A stretch of 64,000 nucleotides of DNA from CAVXDY01 sp963760715. GTDB taxonomy: Bacteria > Actinomycetota > Thermoleophilia > Miltoncostaeales > Miltoncostaeaceae. Made by a program: the position numbers and the translations under genes. The DNA lies in assembly GCA_963760715.1 (NCBI GenBank), contig CAVXDY010000007.1:620001-684000 (forward strand), given 5' to 3'. Positions within the stretch are counted from its first letter, which is position 1. The number at the start of each line of letters is the position of its first letter. Positions 51,235-62,071 of the stretch are shown piece by piece. The notes beneath the pieces were generated by a model that was not told the DNA's origin, did not search any database, and saw only the letters and a program-made list of their open reading frames with translations.

Positions 51235-51978
51235 CTAGTGGATGCTCCCGTCCGGTCGTCGGTTGAGCCGTGCCCCGCCGCGCCCGTGACGGACCGCGAC
51301 GAGCTCGGCCATGATCGCGAGGGCGATCTCCTCGCCGCTCTGCCCGCCCAGGTCGAGGCCGATCGGGGCGGTGATGCGCGCGAGGTCGGCCTCGCCGACG
51401 CCCAGGGCGAGCAGCCGCTCCCGGCGCTCGGCCTGCGCGCGCGCGGAGCCCATTGCGCCGATGTAGGCGGGCTCGGCGGCCAGCGCGAGCTGCAGCACCT
51501 GATCGTCGATCTTCGGGTCGTGCGTGAGGACGGCCAGGTAGGTCGCGCGGTCGATCCCGCCCAGCCGCTCCAGGGCGGGCCCCGGCCACGCGACGATGAC
51601 GTCGAGCGCGTCGGGGAACCGCTCGCGCGTGGCGAACCGCGAGCGCGGATCGATCACGTACGGCCGCCAGCCGGTCGCCCGCGCCAGATGGGAGAGGTGG
51701 TTGGCGTACTCGACGGCGCCGAAGATGAGCACGCGCGGGGCGGGGGCCGTGACGTCGATGAACAGGTCGCCGCGCCGCTCCGAGCGCTCGGCCCACATCA
51801 GCTCGTCCGCGTCGGCGAGCCCCTGCGCGTCGAGCGCCGGGTCGCCGAGCGTCCCCTCGACCGCCCCGTCGGCCCGCACCAGGAGGCGCTCGCCGGTGTG
51901 GGCACCGCTCACCGCCGTCACCAGCGCCGCGCGGCCGTCCTCACGGGCGACCGCGGCGAACGAGCGCTGCGCGGTCAC
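51235..51978 (-). CDS. XdhC-family protein, C-terminal (Rossmann) half
   Basis: 247 residues from GTG 51978, overlapping the stop of the N-terminal-half gene by 4 bp. Contains the XdhC_C Rossmann domain: PRVLIFGAVEYANHLSHLARATGW, YVIDPRSRFATRERFPDA, YLAVLTHDPKIDDQVLQLAL, PAYIGAMGSARAQAERRERL and IGLDLGGQSGEEIALAI. XdhC/CoxF proteins bind the molybdenum cofactor and promote its sulfuration and insertion. Here the two halves are separate genes. Confidence 0.87.
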   Translation of the reverse strand: MTAQRSFAAVAREDGRAALVTAVSGAHTGERLLVRADGAVEGTLGDPALDAQGLADADELMWAERSERRGDLFIDVTAPAPRVLIFGAVEYANHLSHLARATGWRPYVIDPRSRFATRERFPDALDVIVAWPGPALERLGGIDRATYLAVLTHDPKIDDQVLQLALAAEPAYIGAMGSARAQAERRERLLALGVGEADLARITAPIGLDLGGQSGEEIALAIMAELVAVRHGRGGARLNRRPDGSIH

Positions 51979-52289
51979 GGCTCGTAGCGCTCCACCCAGA
52001 CGTCGATCTCGCCCCCGCACGGCAGGCCGACGTCCCACGCGTCGCTGTCGGGGATGCCGTAGTGCACGAGGCGCGGCGCTCCGCCGGCGAGGACCTCCGC
52101 CGCCACCTCGACGACCGCGCCCTCGACGCAGCCCCCGGAGACGGCGCCGTAGACCTCGCCGCGGTCGTTGATCGCCATCTTCGATCCCGCCGGCCGGGGC
52201 GCGGAGCGCTTGATCCCGACGATCGTGGCGAGCGCGACGCGGTCGCCGCGCGCGACCCAGCGATCGACCTGCTCGATGACGTCCTTCAT
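51975..52289 (-). CDS. XdhC/CoxI-family protein, N-terminal half
   Basis: 104 residues, ATG 52289. XdhC_CoxI domain: DRVALATIVGIKRSAPRPAG, SKMAINDRGEVYGAVSGGCVEG and LPCGGEIDVWVERY. The conserved Cys in GGCVEG and CGGEIDV are kept. It works in molybdenum-cofactor maturation for CO dehydrogenase together with the next gene. Confidence 0.87.
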   Translation of the reverse strand: MKDVIEQVDRWVARGDRVALATIVGIKRSAPRPAGSKMAINDRGEVYGAVSGGCVEGAVVEVAAEVLAGGAPRLVHYGIPDSDAWDVGLPCGGEIDVWVERYEP

Positions 52290-52305
52290 GCGGGCGCCGG
52301 GCGGG

Positions 52306-52737
52306 TCACAGCTTGCCGACCTTCCCGGCGAAGTCCGTGATCATCGCGTCCAGCACGCCCACCACGACGCCCTCGCCCATCGAGGCGGCCTTGCCCGTGA
52401 TCTGCGCGCTGGTGTGGATGTTCCCGCCGCCGTCCGTGAGGGCGAACGTGACGTCGGCGTTCGCGTGGCCCTGGCCACCGGCCTCCTTGGACTTGACCCT
52501 CATCACCACGCGATGGGCCGCGGGGTCCTGCTCCACGATCTCCAGGGTGCCGGTGAACTTCATCGACATCGCGCCCATCTTGACCTTGATCTCGGCGTTG
52601 ACCGAGTCCGGACCGGTCCGCTCGATGACCGTGCCCCCCTCGACGCACGGCACGGTGCGCTCGAGGTCGAGGATCGTCGCGTAGCTCTCGTCGATCGGCT
52701 TCTCGGTGGTGAAGGGGTGATCAAGCTCGATGGCCAC
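52306..52737 (-). CDS. coxG: CoxG family protein (SRPBCC fold)
   Basis: 143 residues, ATG start. Start-like/Bet v 1 fold: HPFTTEKPIDESYATILDLERTVPCVEGG, NAEIKVKMGAMSMKFTGTLEI and HANADVTFALTDGGGNIH, ending FAGKVGKL. CoxG is an accessory protein of form I CO dehydrogenase clusters and has been linked to membrane attachment of the enzyme. Followed by the split XdhC pair (16-bp gap). Confidence 0.9.
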   Translation of the reverse strand: MAIELDHPFTTEKPIDESYATILDLERTVPCVEGGTVIERTGPDSVNAEIKVKMGAMSMKFTGTLEIVEQDPAAHRVVMRVKSKEAGGQGHANADVTFALTDGGGNIHTSAQITGKAASMGEGVVVGVLDAMITDFAGKVGKL

Positions 52738-52787
52738 GCTGCGTACTCCTGGTCGGTGGGTGCAGAAAAGAATCTCAGGTTTTTGAC

Positions 52788-52793
52788 TAGGCT
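52788..52793 (+). promoter_or_regulatory. Possible -10 element upstream of the YceI gene
   Basis: TAGGCT after an AT-richer TTTTTGAC stretch, six bases before an ATG at 52800 that opens a 37-codon ORF ending GTGA on the YceI start. The rest of the 172-bp divergent gap (52738-52909) has no other named element. Confidence 0.3.
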
Positions 52794-52909
52794 CCGCCGA
52801 TGTCGAGGGCCCAACCAGAGAGCCTCAGGGGGAGGACGGCGCCAATGCCCGGGGCGCGGGCCACTGCGGCCACCACCCTCAGGCGGGCAGGCGCGATCGG
52901 GGCCTCGGG

Positions 52910-53581
52910 GTGAGCCAATTCTTCCACAGCAACCCCACTGCTCGGCCGCCCTCCGGGCCGAAGAGCGGCGCGTGGCGCCGGGGCCTGCCACGGAGCTGGC
53001 GGGCTGCGCTCGACCTTCCCGATGCGCCCCACGAGCTTCGAAGCGAGGCGGGCGCGTACCGGCTGGGGCCGGAGAACGGCACCCTGTCCATCCGGACCGG
53101 CCGCACCGGGGCCGTCGCGAAGGCCGGACACGACCTCCTGATCCACGTGACCGCGTGGACGGCGACGCTCGAGCTCGGCGAGGACGCCGCGCCCACCAGC
53201 ATCGTGCTCGACGCCGACCCGAAGTCCCTTCACGTCCGCGAGGGCACGGGGGGGATGAAGGCGCTCGACGAGGACGACAAGGCGGGCATCCGGGAGACGA
53301 TCGACGACGAGATCCTGAAGGGCCAGGCCGTCGGGTTCCGGTCCACGTCAGTGGCACCGACGGCGAACGGCGGCGGGTTGAGGGTGGAGGGCGACCTGAC
53401 GCTGGTCGGCGCCACCCATCCGATCGCCTTCGACGTCGCGGTCGACGACGGGCGGCTCAGCGGGGCCGTCGTGGTGAAGCAGTCCGACTGGGGCATCACG
53501 CCCTACTCGGCCCTGTTCGGGGCGCTGAAGGTCGCCGACGAGATCGAGCTCGCGATCGACGTGAGCCTGCCCTCGAGCTGA
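52910..53581 (+). CDS. YceI-family protein
   Basis: 223 residues from GTG 52910. After about 45 non-conserved residues the YceI lipocalin-like barrel begins: GAYRLGPENGTLSIRTGRTG and AVAKAGHDLLIHVTAWTATLE, DKAGIRETIDDEILKGQ, FRSTSVAPT, DLTLVGATHPIAFDV and KQSDWGITPYSALFGALKVADEIE. YceI proteins bind isoprenoid-like amphiphiles, sometimes quinones. No signal peptide is visible, unlike the E. coli member. It sits on the plus strand in the middle of the minus-strand cox genes. Confidence 0.85.
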   Translation: MSQFFHSNPTARPPSGPKSGAWRRGLPRSWRAALDLPDAPHELRSEAGAYRLGPENGTLSIRTGRTGAVAKAGHDLLIHVTAWTATLELGEDAAPTSIVLDADPKSLHVREGTGGMKALDEDDKAGIRETIDDEILKGQAVGFRSTSVAPTANGGGLRVEGDLTLVGATHPIAFDVAVDDGRLSGAVVVKQSDWGITPYSALFGALKVADEIELAIDVSLPSS

Positions 53582-53601
53582 TCCGGGCCGCGCCGGCCCG
53601 A

Positions 53602-54063
53602 TCAGTCGGCATAGACGGTCTGCGCGTCGAGCCCGCCCTCGACCCCGGGCGGAAGGGCGCCGGTGCCGTGCGCGTAGAGCGCGATGTCCTCGACGGTCTT
53701 GAGCTGGGTGGGATCGCTCCCGTCACCGTTGGCCCACGCGCCGTTGACCCAGGTGAGGGACTCGGGAGGGGCGTCGAGCGCCATGCCGGCGAGCAGCTGG
53801 GCCTTCGCGCGGATCTTCCCGCTGGCGCTGACGACCGCGGCCGAGGTGCCGGCGGACGGGCTGGTGTTGTAGCCGTGGCCCACGCCGAACCGGTCGGTGT
53901 CGGCCGGGACCACCTTGACGTCGAGCGGGGGGACGCCGAGCTCGGTGGCCACGAGCTGCGCGTACTCGGCCTCCCGGCCGTCGGACTCCGTGGTCAGGCT
54001 CAGCACCATCTTCCCGGTCGGGTGCACGCGGAGAAAGACTCCCCGGTACGCCTCATCGGCCAT
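53602..54063 (-). CDS. Stand-alone fragment of the CoxL molybdopterin domain
   Basis: 153 residues, ATG start. Collinear with residues about 486-634 of the CoxL encoded at 57542-59926: VFLRVHPTGKMVLSLTTESD corresponds to ADLRVHPSGKAVVSISAQTQ, ELGVPPLDVKVV to ELGIPPEDVEVR, and VEGGLDAQTVYAD to MEGGLDAQVIYDP. The cofactor-contacting GQGHETT is DGREAEY here, so catalysis is excluded. The frame is open with start and stop at sensible places. Either a decayed duplicate under continued selection or a small protein with a new role, such as a maturation decoy. Confidence 0.75.
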   Translation of the reverse strand: MADEAYRGVFLRVHPTGKMVLSLTTESDGREAEYAQLVATELGVPPLDVKVVPADTDRFGVGHGYNTSPSAGTSAAVVSASGKIRAKAQLLAGMALDAPPESLTWVNGAWANGDGSDPTQLKTVEDIALYAHGTGALPPGVEGGLDAQTVYAD

Positions 54064-54093
54064 CGCTGCTCCTCCCGGCTGGTGGGTTGCTGA

Positions 54094-54261
54094 TCATCGC
54101 CCGCCCTCGCTCGCGAGGCGCTGCCGCTCCTGGTGGGCGGTCAGGGCGTTGTGCTCCTCGAGGTCGCAGAACGCCGGCTGGGGCCCGCCCAGCTCGTGCG
54201 GCGGCACCGCGGGGCGCTCGCAGCCGGGGTAGATGCAGGTCCTGCCGGCGGCCTCACTCAT
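54094..54261 (-). CDS. Tiny zinc-finger protein overlapping coxE
   Basis: 55 residues, ATG overlapping the coxE stop by 8 bp. TCIYPGCERPA with FCDLEEHNALTAHQERQRL gives a C-x4-C ... C-x4-H zinc site, a pattern common in small actinobacterial proteins. Translation is coupled to coxE, and the CoxL-fragment gene starts 30 bp further on. Function unknown. Confidence 0.6.
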   Translation of the reverse strand: MSEAAGRTCIYPGCERPAVPPHELGGPQPAFCDLEEHNALTAHQERQRLASEGGR

Positions 54262-55651
54262 CGGTCACCCATCCCGGCGTCGTGTTGCCCTTGCTCGGGC
54301 CGTGTCCGCTGGGCATGGCGACCGAGCTGCCGGGCACCGGCGTGGCGCTGGCCCAGGGCTCCGGCTCGCCGGCCTCCGCTGCGGGCGACGGCGCCAGTCG
54401 GAGGGCCGCCTCGCCGCGGGTCCAGGACCGCGCCCCGATGGCCTCGGCGACCTCGCCGAGTGCCTGGAAGCTGTGGCCGCTCACCAGGGCGTCGCAATGG
54501 GGCAGCGCGGCGACCATGCCCCCGGCCTGCACGGAGAACGCGCTGGCGCTGACCCGCGGGTTGACCCAGACGATGCGGTGGGCGAGGCGGGCGAGGCGCT
54601 CCATCTCGCGGCCCACCAGCGCCGGGTCGCCGCGCTCCCAGCCGTCCGAGAGGATCACGACCACGGCGCCGCGGGCCATGCCGCGACGGCCGTGGCGGTC
54701 GTTGAACTCCCTCAGGGCGTCGCCGATGCGGGTGCCGCTGGACCAGTCGGGGGCGGCGGCGGCGGCGCGCTGGATCGCGCGCTGCGGGTTGCGGGAGCCG
54801 AGCGCCCGGGTGAGGCGCGTGAGGCGGGTGGCGAACACGAACGCCTCGGCGTTCGGGCCGGTGCGCGCGGCGCAGGTCAGGAACTGCAGGTAGGCGCGGG
54901 CGTAGGGCTCCATCGAGCCCGAGATGTCGCAGAGCATCACGAGCCTCCGGCGGGCGACGCGCCGCCGCCGGTGCGCGAGGCGCACCGGATCCCCCCCGGT
55001 GCGGAGGCTGTCGCGCAGGGTCCGCCGCAGGTCCACCCGCTCCCCGCGGCGCCCCCTCTGGAAGCGGCGCGTGCGCCGCAGCGGCGTCGCGAGCTCGAGC
55101 CGCGACATCAGCCGGTGGAGCTGGGCCAGCTCGTGCGGGTCGAGTGCGTCGAAGCTCCGGCGCCCCAGCCGCTCCTCGTCGCTGGCCATCGCCAGCGGCA
55201 CCTCGACCTCCGTCGCGTCCTCGTCGTCATCGCCGCCGGAGGAATCGGACGGCGACGCGACGTCGCGCGGCGCGAGCTCGGCCGAGTCCCGCGTCGAGGC
55301 GGTGTGCGCGGCCTTCGGCCGGTCGTCCGGCGGCGACGCGACGGTCCGCGCCTCCTCGGGATCGAAGTCCTCGGCCCGGGTCGCGATCCCGAAGACGGAG
55401 AAGAACACCGCGTCGAAGGCCCTCACCTGCGCCGGATCGGACACGAAGACGGCCCGCGCGGTCCAGTAGAGCCGGCGGCGGGCGATCGGCCGCACCAGGG
55501 TGAGCGCCCTCGCGAAGGCGGCCGAGTTCCCGGGGGTGACGGGCAGGCCGGCATCGTGCAGGCGGCGGCTCAGGGCCCCCACGAGCGGCGGCAGGTCGAG
55601 GTCGATCGTCTCCACCCCGAAGGCGCCGCCGGACACGGCCGCCTCAGTCAC
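54254..55651 (-). CDS. coxE: CoxE, VWA-domain protein of CO dehydrogenase maturation
   Basis: 465 residues, GTG overlapping the coxD stop by 8 bp. The N-terminal half (ALSRRLHDAGLPVTPGNSAAF through SFDALDPHELAQLHRLMSRLE) is the CoxE-specific region; the VWA domain has the MIDAS motif LCDISGSMEPYARAYLQF and ILSDGWERGD. With the MoxR-type ATPase CoxD it forms an AAA+/VWA pair that completes the [CuSMoO2] centre of CoxL in Oligotropha (established for CoxDEF). Confidence 0.93.
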   Translation of the reverse strand: MTEAAVSGGAFGVETIDLDLPPLVGALSRRLHDAGLPVTPGNSAAFARALTLVRPIARRRLYWTARAVFVSDPAQVRAFDAVFFSVFGIATRAEDFDPEEARTVASPPDDRPKAAHTASTRDSAELAPRDVASPSDSSGGDDDEDATEVEVPLAMASDEERLGRRSFDALDPHELAQLHRLMSRLELATPLRRTRRFQRGRRGERVDLRRTLRDSLRTGGDPVRLAHRRRRVARRRLVMLCDISGSMEPYARAYLQFLTCAARTGPNAEAFVFATRLTRLTRALGSRNPQRAIQRAAAAAPDWSSGTRIGDALREFNDRHGRRGMARGAVVVILSDGWERGDPALVGREMERLARLAHRIVWVNPRVSASAFSVQAGGMVAALPHCDALVSGHSFQALGEVAEAIGARSWTRGEAALRLAPSPAAEAGEPEPWASATPVPGSSVAMPSGHGPSKGNTTPGWVTDE

Positions 55652-56567
55652 CGGCGCGCACGAGCTGCTCGAGGCCGGCCGCGCGGACCACCTCCTGGTC
55701 CTCGCTGTACTTGAGCACCGATCCGAGCGTGCGGTCCGCCGCCGCGGCGTCGAGGCGCTCGATGCCGAGCAGGTTCAGCGCCGCCACCCAGTCGATGGCC
55801 TCGGCCACGCCGGGCGGCTTCTGCACGTCGCTGTCGCGCATGCGCGAGACCGCGTTCGCCACCTGCACCGCCAGGGTCTCCGACACGCCCTTCACCCGGC
55901 GGCGCACGATCTCCACCTCGCGCGCCGGGGTCGGGTACGCGATCCAGTGGTAGAGGCAGCGGCGCTTGACGGCGTCGTGCAGGTCGCGCGTGCGGTTGGA
56001 GGTGAGCACGATGATCGGCGGATGGGTGGCCCGGATCGTGCCGATCTCCGGGATCGTCACGCTGGCCTCCCCCAGCAGCTCGAGCAGGAACGCCTCGAAG
56101 TCGTCGTCCGCGCGGTCGATCTCGTCGATCAGCAGCACCGCGGGCCGCGGGCCGGGATGCTCGAGCGCGCGCAGGAGGGGGCGGCGGATCAGGTACTCCG
56201 AGCCGAACAGGTCCTCCTCGCTGAGCGTCGAGTCGTTGGAGCCCGCGAGGCGGATGTTGAGCAGCTGGCGGGGGTAGTTCCACTCGTACAGCGCCTCCGC
56301 GGCGTCGATGCCCTCGTAGCACTGGAGGCGGATCAGCGGCGTGTCCAGGGCGACCGCCAGCGACTTGGCGGCCTCGGTCTTGCCGACGCCCGCCTCGCCC
56401 TCCAGCAGCAGGGGCTGCGGCAGCCGAAGGCTCAGGAACATCGACGTCGCCAGGCCCTCGTCAACGAGGTAGTCGACGTCGGCGAGGCGCCGCGCCAGCG
56501 TCTCGATGTCGGGCACGAGGTGCCGGATCTCGCCCGACGCCTCGCCCGTGGTCTCGCGCAGGGTCAC
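55644..56567 (-). CDS. coxD: CoxD, MoxR-type AAA+ ATPase
   Basis: 307 residues, GTG start. Walker A GEAGVGKTE (57-65), Walker B VLLIDEIDRADDDFE, sensor 1 IIVLTSNRTRDL, and a C-terminal helical lid. In carboxidotrophs CoxD helps introduce sulfane sulfur into the molybdenum-copper site. It precedes coxE with an 8-bp overlap, which is the usual order. Confidence 0.93.
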   Translation of the reverse strand: MTLRETTGEASGEIRHLVPDIETLARRLADVDYLVDEGLATSMFLSLRLPQPLLLEGEAGVGKTEAAKSLAVALDTPLIRLQCYEGIDAAEALYEWNYPRQLLNIRLAGSNDSTLSEEDLFGSEYLIRRPLLRALEHPGPRPAVLLIDEIDRADDDFEAFLLELLGEASVTIPEIGTIRATHPPIIVLTSNRTRDLHDAVKRRCLYHWIAYPTPAREVEIVRRRVKGVSETLAVQVANAVSRMRDSDVQKPPGVAEAIDWVAALNLLGIERLDAAAADRTLGSVLKYSEDQEVVRAAGLEQLVRAGD

Positions 56568-56597
56568 GCGCGGAGAGCGAGCCCGCTCACGCGGGGA

Positions 56598-57541
56598 TCA
56601 CTCGGTGACGACGGCATGCCCGTGCCGGGCCTGGAACTCGGCCGCGCACCCCTCGCAGCAGAAGTAGACCGTCTCGCCCTCGTGCTCCACCGACGGCGTG
56701 CCCGCGACCGCGGCGACCGTCATCCCGCAGATCGGGTCGACGGCGATCGGCGGCGGAGCGGAGCGCGGAGCGGCCGGCGGAGCGGACACGGGGGCGCCCC
56801 CGCTCACGGGGATCCGCTTCCCCCGCCGCGCGGCGACGATCTGCACCAGGATCGAGAGGGCGATCTCCGCCGGTGTGCGGGCGCCGATGTCGAGCCCCGC
56901 CGGGACGTCGATCCGCGCGAGCTGGTCCTCGGGGACCCCGTCGTCGCGCAGCTCGCCGATCACGCCGGCGCCGCGCTTGGGGCTGGCCACGAGGCCCACG
57001 TACGGGACACCCGTCTCGAGCCCGCGCCGAAGGGCGTGCAGCTCGTTCCGCCCGTGGGCGGCGACCACGACCGCGAGATCGCCGGGCAGTGGATCGGCGG
57101 GCCCCTCGTCCACGTGGACGGGGTCCAGGCCGAGCTCGGCGCCGAGGGACATGAGCGCCGCCGCGATCGGCGTCGTCCCCACGACCAGCACGCGCGGCGT
57201 GGGGAGCACCGGGTTGAGGAAGATCTCGATCGCCCCTCCCGACAGGCAGGTGTTGAGGACCGTCACCGCGCCCTCCTCGCTCGCGATCTCCACCGGCGCG
57301 TCGGGCACGATGCGCAGCAGGAGCGGCTCGCCGGTCTCGATCGCCTTCAGCGCGTACACGCGCACGGTGTGCTCGGCGCACACGCCGCCGACGAACCCCT
57401 CGATGGTGCCGTCGCCGAGCACCAGCGCGACGTTGCCCGCCTGTGCGCTCGTCGGGCGCTGGGCGCGCACGACCGTGGCCGTCACGAAGGCCGAGCCCTC
57501 GATGGCGAGCTCACGCGCTCGCCGCGAGACGTCGCCGGCGA

Positions 57542-57545
<4 letters not shown>
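56598..57545 (-). CDS. XdhC/CoxF-like protein with C-terminal YHS metal-binding domain
   Basis: 315 residues, ATG overlapping the coxL stop by 4 bp. XdhC N-domain (FVTATVVRAQRPTSAQAGNVAL, GFVGGVCAEHTV), XdhC_C Rossmann domain (RVLVVGTTPIAAALM through YVGLVASPKRGAGVIGEL), then an Ala/Pro linker and a YHS domain: DPICGMTV, VEHEGETVYFCCEGCAAEF. YHS domains bind heavy metals such as copper. Their fusion to a CO-dehydrogenase cofactor-maturation factor suggests a role in supplying the Cu of the CuMo site (inference). Confidence 0.88.
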
Positions 57546-59926
<2,381 letters not shown>

Positions 59927-59928
59927 GC

Positions 59929-60408
59929 TCAGACCCCCTGTTTCGCGGCGGCTTCGTGCTCGGCGGCCCAGCGCACGGCGCTCACGATGTTCTTGTACCC
60001 GGTGCATCGGCAGATGGCGCCGGAGATGGCCGTGCGGATCTCCTGCTCGCTCGGATCCGGGTTCTCGTCGAGCAGCGCGCGCGCCGTCATCAGCATCCCC
60101 GGCGTGCAGAAGCCGCACTGCAGGGCGTGACGCTCGTGGAACCCCTGCTGCACCGGGTCGAGCTGCCCATCGACCTCGAGCGACTCGACGGTGCGGATCT
60201 CGTGGCCCTCGCACATCACCGCGAGGGTCGTGCACGACTTGACCGGCACGCCGTCCATCAGCACCACGCACGCGCCGCAGTTGGAGGTGTCACAGCCCCA
60301 GTGGGTGCCGGTCAGGCCGGGCGTCTCCCGGATGAAGTGGACGAGCAGCTGACGGGCTTCGACCTCCCGGGAGACGACCTCGCCGTTGATCGTGATCGAG
60401 ACGTTCAT
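59929..60408 (-). CDS. coxS: CO dehydrogenase small (iron-sulfur) subunit
   Basis: 159 residues, ATG 60408. Two [2Fe-2S] centres: plant-type Cys39, Cys44, Cys47, Cys59 (HWGCDTSNCGAC) and the helical-domain Cys98, Cys101, Cys133, Cys135 (QCGFCTPGM, CRCTG). Carries electrons from the Mo-Cu site to the flavin. Confidence 0.97.
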   Translation of the reverse strand: MNVSITINGEVVSREVEARQLLVHFIRETPGLTGTHWGCDTSNCGACVVLMDGVPVKSCTTLAVMCEGHEIRTVESLEVDGQLDPVQQGFHERHALQCGFCTPGMLMTARALLDENPDPSEQEIRTAISGAICRCTGYKNIVSAVRWAAEHEAAAKQGV

Positions 60409-60410
60409 CG

Positions 60411-61286
60411 TCAGGCCTCCTGGCCGAGCGCGCGCGCCGTGGCGCGGAGAAGCGCACGTTTGGTGAGGACGCCGGCGAGGTGGCGCTTGTAGTCGACCGG
60501 CCCCCGGCCGTCGGCGGTGGGGGAGCAGTCCTCCGAGGCGATCTCTCCGGCCTTCGCGAACAGCTCCTCCGAGGGGGCCTCGCCGCGCAGCAGCTCCTCG
60601 GCGCGCGTGAGGTGGATCGTGGTGAGGCCCACCGCGCTCAGGGCGATGCCCGCGTCGGTGATCCGGCCGCCGTCGATCCAGACGGCCGCCGACGCGGCCG
60701 CGATGGCCCAGTCGCCGGCACGGCGCTCGAGCTTCTCGTGCGCGCTGCCGGCGCCGGGGCGGACCGCGATCCGCACGCCGGTCAGCAGCTCCCCATCGCC
60801 GACGGCGGTCTGGTAGGGCCCGACGTGGAAGTCCTCCATCCCGACCACCCGCTCGCCGCCGGCGCCGCGGATGACGGCCTTCGCCTTCACCGCCGTGCAG
60901 ACGGAGGAGAGGTCCTCGGCCGCGTCGGCCTGGCACAGCGAGCCGCCGATCGTGCCGCGGTTGCGCACCACGGGATCGGCGATCACGTTCTCCGCGTCGC
61001 GGAACAGCGGGAAGAGCCGGGCGAGCAGGTCGGACTTCAGGAGGTCCACATGACGCGTCAGCGCCCCGATCGCGACCTCGCCGCCCGCCTCGCGGATGTA
61101 CGAGAGCTCCGTGAGATCGTTGATGTCGATCAGGTGCTCGGGGTTCGCGAGCCGGAGCTTCATCATCGGGAGCAGGCTGTGCCCGCCGGCGATCACGCGC
61201 GCGTCCGAGCCGAGCCTCTGAAGGGAGGCGATCGCGCCCTCCACGCTGGTCGCGCGCTCGTACTCGAAAGAGGCAGGGGTCTGCAC
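60411..61286 (-). CDS. coxM: CO dehydrogenase medium (FAD) subunit
   Basis: 291 residues, GTG 61286 preceded by GAGAGGAG five bases away. FAD motifs AGGHSLLP (33-40) and TIGGSLC are both intact; the CO-dehydrogenase C-terminal domain follows (AVGLTTIHLTRAEELLRG). It passes electrons to the quinone pool. First gene of the cox operon. Confidence 0.96.
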   Translation of the reverse strand: MQTPASFEYERATSVEGAIASLQRLGSDARVIAGGHSLLPMMKLRLANPEHLIDINDLTELSYIREAGGEVAIGALTRHVDLLKSDLLARLFPLFRDAENVIADPVVRNRGTIGGSLCQADAAEDLSSVCTAVKAKAVIRGAGGERVVGMEDFHVGPYQTAVGDGELLTGVRIAVRPGAGSAHEKLERRAGDWAIAAASAAVWIDGGRITDAGIALSAVGLTTIHLTRAEELLRGEAPSEELFAKAGEIASEDCSPTADGRGPVDYKRHLAGVLTKRALLRATARALGQEA

Positions 61287-61444
61287 GGGGCTCCTCTCGG
61301 GATCAGGAAGCGGGGGACAGGTCGGCGCGGAGAGGGCGGCCCCTCAGCGTAGCGCCGGGGCGCCGGGCCGAGCCCCCCCGGGCGCGGGTGTCAGGCTGCG
61401 CCGACGCCGACGCCTGCGTCGTCATCGAGCTCGATGTGCCCCGC
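61287..61444 (-). promoter_or_regulatory. Region upstream of coxM
   Basis: 158 bp between the membrane-protein gene and coxM, on the minus strand. It holds TACGCT (61351-61346), fitting TAnnnT, 59 bases before the coxM GTG, and dense GC hairpins near 61350-61385. I see no clear operator. A promoter here would separate cox from the membrane genes, but read-through is also possible. Confidence 0.35.
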
Positions 61445-62062
61445 TCAGCGATCGCGCGCCGGTCCGGCGGGCAGCCGCTTGCGCGGCGCACCGATGTCCT
61501 CCCGCTGCTCGTACTGCACCGGGGCGTCGCTGCCGATGACCGGCGACCGCGGAAGCCTTTCCGGCATCGACTGGCGGATCTCCGGGTACAGCAGGCGCGC
61601 GGCCAGGCTGCCGCCCTCGACGTTCCTCAGCGGGAAGCCCGCGGGGTTCCCGGCGGCGATCGGCGCCTCGCGTCCGAGGCGCGCCAGCGTGAGCGTGCCC
61701 TTGGTGTAGACCTCGCCGATGCGCGGCGCAGTGACCGTGCCGCTCTCCGGGATGCTCCGGAAGCCGGCGGCGCCGGCGCCGGGGTAGAGGCCGTCCACGA
61801 GGCCGACCGCGTCGATCAGGCCGGCCTTCTTCACCAGCAGGCCCTCGAGCAGGTCCACGCCCGCGTCGAGCTGCCCGTTGATCGCCGTCACCACGTCGTT
61901 CACGGGGGCGGTCTTGTCGAGGATCTCGACGACGTTGCCGATCACCTCGTCCAGCCCGTTGGTGATCTTGCGGAGCTGGAGGATCGTCGAGACGAGGTAG
62001 TACACGAGCGCCAGGACGATCAGGACGACGGCGACGATCAGGACGATCACGGCTCCCTGCAT
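61445..62062 (-). CDS. Single-TM membrane protein of the pre-cox cluster (longest member)
   Basis: 205 residues, ATG 62062. N-terminal TM (VIVLIVAVVLIVLALVYYLV), then a coiled-coil-like helical region with VVTAINGQLDAGVDLLEGLL and VKKAGLIDAVGLVDGLYPG, and a Pro/Arg-rich tail. The VTAINGQLD...KKA stretch resembles VKAINGQFD...KKA of the protein at 62332, so the two are paralogues. Related in layout to DUF948-like proteins. Function unknown; lies just upstream of coxM. Confidence 0.75.
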   Translation of the reverse strand: MQGAVIVLIVAVVLIVLALVYYLVSTILQLRKITNGLDEVIGNVVEILDKTAPVNDVVTAINGQLDAGVDLLEGLLVKKAGLIDAVGLVDGLYPGAGAAGFRSIPESGTVTAPRIGEVYTKGTLTLARLGREAPIAAGNPAGFPLRNVEGGSLAARLLYPEIRQSMPERLPRSPVIGSDAPVQYEQREDIGAPRKRLPAGPARDR

Positions 62063-62071
62063 CGTCTCCCC

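Noticed and set aside
54233..55714. Plus-strand 493-codon frame over coxE
   Set aside because: Antisense to a CoxE with an intact MIDAS motif; no family signal.
61287..61444. CRP/CooA-type operator in front of coxM
   Set aside because: I looked for a palindromic TGTGA-type site and found none; the Crp-like gene at 31249 cannot be linked to cox from the sequence.
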